From CALAED01 sp036555725 (GTDB lineage Bacteria; Actinomycetota; Actinomycetes; Streptosporangiales; Streptosporangiaceae): 64,000 nt of DNA. The position numbers and the translations under genes were made by a program. The DNA lies in NCBI GenBank assembly GCA_036555725.1, contig DATBKU010000018.1, positions 62,001 through 126,000 of the forward strand, written 5' to 3'. The notes under the pieces are model-generated. The model was not told the origin of the DNA and made no database searches. It saw only the letters and a program-made list of their open reading frames with translations. Positions 62,508 through 64,000 of this stretch are shown piece by piece (positions within the stretch are counted from its first letter, which is position 1; every line of letters starts with the position of its first letter).

Positions 62508-63850
62508 AAATCGCCTCCGCCGAAGTCACCCCCGCCGAAGTCGCCTCCACCGAAGTCCCAGCCGCCGCCGATGTCTCCACCGTCGCCGCCGAAGCCGCCC
62601 ATGTCGCCACCGCCACCGCCACCGCCGTCGAAGCCGCCGCCGTAGCCGCCGCCCCAGCCCCAGCCGCCGCCGAACATCGAGCCCAGCGCCGTGCCGATGA
62701 GAATGCCGCCGAGCAGGTCGCCTCCGCCGAAGCCGGAGTAGTAGCCGCCGGCATATGGGGCGTACGCGGGCCCGGCATCCCAGTAGGGCCGGCGGTGACC
62801 GCCGACGGACACCAGCCGGGCGTCGGGGTCCTCACCACGCAGCACGCGGGCCGCGTCGTCGGCGCACGCCGGGACCGACCGCGGCGCGCCGCCCGGCGGG
62901 GCCCAGGTCACGTCCTGCACGGACGGGCCGTGCTGCGGATTGAAGAAGCACGGCGGTCGCCGCTCGGGGATCGGGTCGCCGGCCAGCCGGGCGCGAACGG
63001 CCGTCATGTAGTAGCGGCCGTCCTCGAGCGCCTTGGTGACGTTCTGCATGTCGCTCGGGCGCCGCGCCGCGTCTACGGCCGCCTTGGCCGCGTCGTAGGA
63101 GTCCATCGCATGGGTGTACTCCTCGCGCGCCGCGGGGTCGAGCTGCGGGTCGGTGAGGTTGAGGTCGAGCTCGTCGATGTCCTCGCCCAGCAGGGTGATG
63201 TCCTCCTGCACGCTCTGCTTGAGGTCGGCCATCTGCTGCGCCTCGCGTTCCCGGCGCCGCCTGCGCGCGGAGAAGATCAAGCCGACCACCCCGACGGCGA
63301 TGAGGACCAGCACACCCAGGATCACAAGGCTGGTCGTCGTGCTGGACTTGCTCTTGTCGGCGGCCTTCTGATCGGCCAGGTCCGCGAACTGCACGATCCC
63401 GGACGTTATGTCGCCGCCGCCGCTGGCTCGGGTGACGAGCTGGTTGATCTCGTTGCTGGAGAACTTCTTGGAGATCGCGGCGACCTGCCCGTCCGTGGTG
63501 ACGGCGAGGTAGGTGTCGCCCTTGCCCACCCGCTTCTGAACCGACTGGAGCATCCTGCCGAGCTGCGGCTTGGTTGGGCCGGGCTTGGCGATGACCACGC
63601 GGATGTCGGTGTTGTGGGCGTTGTCCAGAGCCGATCGGATCTGGGCCTGCGCTGACTGGGATACGGTCGCTCGCGCGTCCGTCGTCACATAGAGCTTCGA
63701 ACTCAGCAGGCCCTTCGCGATCTGCGTCTCGTTGTCCGCGTGCGCCGGCTGGGCGAGTCCGAATAGCAGTATGACAACGGCCGCCAACGCGGCCGTGATC
63801 CCGATACGGCGTACGCCGCCGCCGAGAATTGATCTTGACGCGGAGCTCAT
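62504..63850 (-). CDS. TPM-domain membrane protein with Gly-rich tail
   Basis: 448 residues: signal peptide (about 1-38), an extracytoplasmic TPM-type domain (about 45-160; VVIAKPGPTKPQLGRML), a membrane segment (LVILGVLVLIAVGVVGLIF), a coiled-coil-like cytoplasmic helical region (about 190-270; QMADLKQSVQEDITLL), a Cys-containing segment (PPCFFNPQHGP) and a Gly-rich tail ending in GGGDF repeats. TPM proteins are implicated in photosystem or phosphatase roles in other lineages; the role in actinomycetes is unknown. ATG at 63850. Coupled to the small membrane protein by CTGA overlap. Confidence 0.8.
   Translation of the reverse strand: MSSASRSILGGGVRRIGITAALAAVVILLFGLAQPAHADNETQIAKGLLSSKLYVTTDARATVSQSAQAQIRSALDNAHNTDIRVVIAKPGPTKPQLGRMLQSVQKRVGKGDTYLAVTTDGQVAAISKKFSSNEINQLVTRASGGGDITSGIVQFADLADQKAADKSKSSTTTSLVILGVLVLIAVGVVGLIFSARRRRREREAQQMADLKQSVQEDITLLGEDIDELDLNLTDPQLDPAAREEYTHAMDSYDAAKAAVDAARRPSDMQNVTKALEDGRYYMTAVRARLAGDPIPERRPPCFFNPQHGPSVQDVTWAPPGGAPRSVPACADDAARVLRGEDPDARLVSVGGHRRPYWDAGPAYAPYAGGYYSGFGGGDLLGGILIGTALGSMFGGGWGWGGGYGGGFDGGGGGGGDMGGFGGDGGDIGGGWDFGGGDFGGGDFGGGDF
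62507..62566 (-). repeat. 15-base tandem repeats encoding GGGDF
   Basis: The last codons of the TPM gene consist of four units of about 15 bases, such as GGCGGAGGCGACTTC, encoding GGGDF each. A repeat unit with its GGAGG also supplies the ribosome site of the next gene. Confidence 0.7.
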
Positions 63851-63910
63851 GGCTTCAGTCTGCCTCCCTTTCCCCTCACCGACGAACGCGAACGCCGGGT
63901 GGTTCCGGAT

Positions 63911-64000
63911 TCAGACCATGGACTTCTTCGACCCGCGTGCCTTGCGATACACCAGGTAACCGGCGCCGGCGGCGAGGAGCATCGCCAGGATGCCGCCGAT
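63911..64000 (-). CDS. C-terminal end of an unidentified membrane protein (cut by window edge)
   Basis: Reading the minus strand from 64000 gives an open frame of 29 codons (IGGILAMLLAAGAGYLVYR then KARGSKKSMV) ending at TGA 63911. It looks like a single membrane segment followed by a short basic tail, as at the end of a small YtxH-like or hypothetical protein. No start is within the window. Confidence 0.5.
   Translation of the reverse strand: MGGILAMLLAAGAGYLVYRKARGSKKSMV

Overview
The window is high-GC DNA with actinobacterial features: many GTG and some TTG starts, frequent ATGA/GTGA stop-start overlaps, and actinobacterial family genes. The gene set sucC-sucD, PerM-like (DUF6350), purN-purH, folD, DUF3017 and malate dehydrogenase follows the order I recall from streptomycetes and Streptosporangiales. 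I infer a soil-type actinomycete, perhaps Streptosporangiales or Thermomonosporaceae; the family is not proven by anything here. Nearly all of it looks like core chromosome. I see no phage, insertion sequence, CRISPR array, rRNA, tRNA or biosynthetic cluster, and no gene-free stretch over 300 bases.

Layout. 1-1.5 kb: the end of a zinc-ribbon protein, an AraC-type regulator and two VOC (glyoxalase-fold) proteins. 1.6-7 kb: a B12-binding mutase subunit, a threonine dehydratase, a GH15-like secreted protein, and succinyl-CoA synthetase (sucCD). 7-12.8 kb: a GMC oxidoreductase, then two paralogous AraC regulators flanking an MFS exporter and a hemerythrin protein. 13-20 kb: PerM-like protein, purN-purH, an AlkZ-like protein and folD. 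20-23.6 kb: an FHA-HTH regulator, DUF3017, NADP isocitrate dehydrogenase and an ornithine-cyclodeaminase-like enzyme. 23.7-33.4 kb: a branched-chain amino acid ABC transporter with a fused permease-ATPase, a fused E1 alpha-beta 2-oxoacid dehydrogenase, an aldehyde dehydrogenase and an FAD amine oxidoreductase. 33.5-41.8 kb: mdh, galK, galE, a CBS-domain membrane protein, trpS, a 2H phosphoesterase and a polytopic membrane protein. 41.8-48.9 kb: BrkB-like protein, a D,D-carboxypeptidase, the large subunit of an acyl-CoA mutase, a YbdK-type ligase and an M20 amidohydrolase. 49-62 kb: nucleoside uptake (BMP lipoprotein, ATPase, two permeases) and salvage (cdd, deoA, add, pnp, phosphopentose-type mutase), then a gamma-glutamylcyclotransferase-like protein and an LpdA-type flavoprotein. 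62-64 kb: a small membrane protein, a TPM-domain protein and a truncated gene.

How the parts work together. Three TCA-cycle loci (sucCD, icd, mdh) lie in the window. The two mutase pieces, about 43 kb apart, together could make a methylmalonyl-CoA-type mutase feeding succinyl-CoA to sucCD. The nucleoside block imports nucleosides, deaminates and phosphorolyses them, and passes pentose-1-phosphate to a phosphopentomutase-like enzyme.

The least expected signals are small. A palindromic repeat family shares an identical 14-base core in three copies: two begin at stop codons and the third lies in frame inside the E1 alpha-beta gene, at the junction of its two halves. Several genes have unusual starts (a CTGA overlap start, a probable ATT start behind a hairpin, a 12-codon bridging reading frame). 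Several intergenic regions carry short direct or inverted repeats that could be operators.
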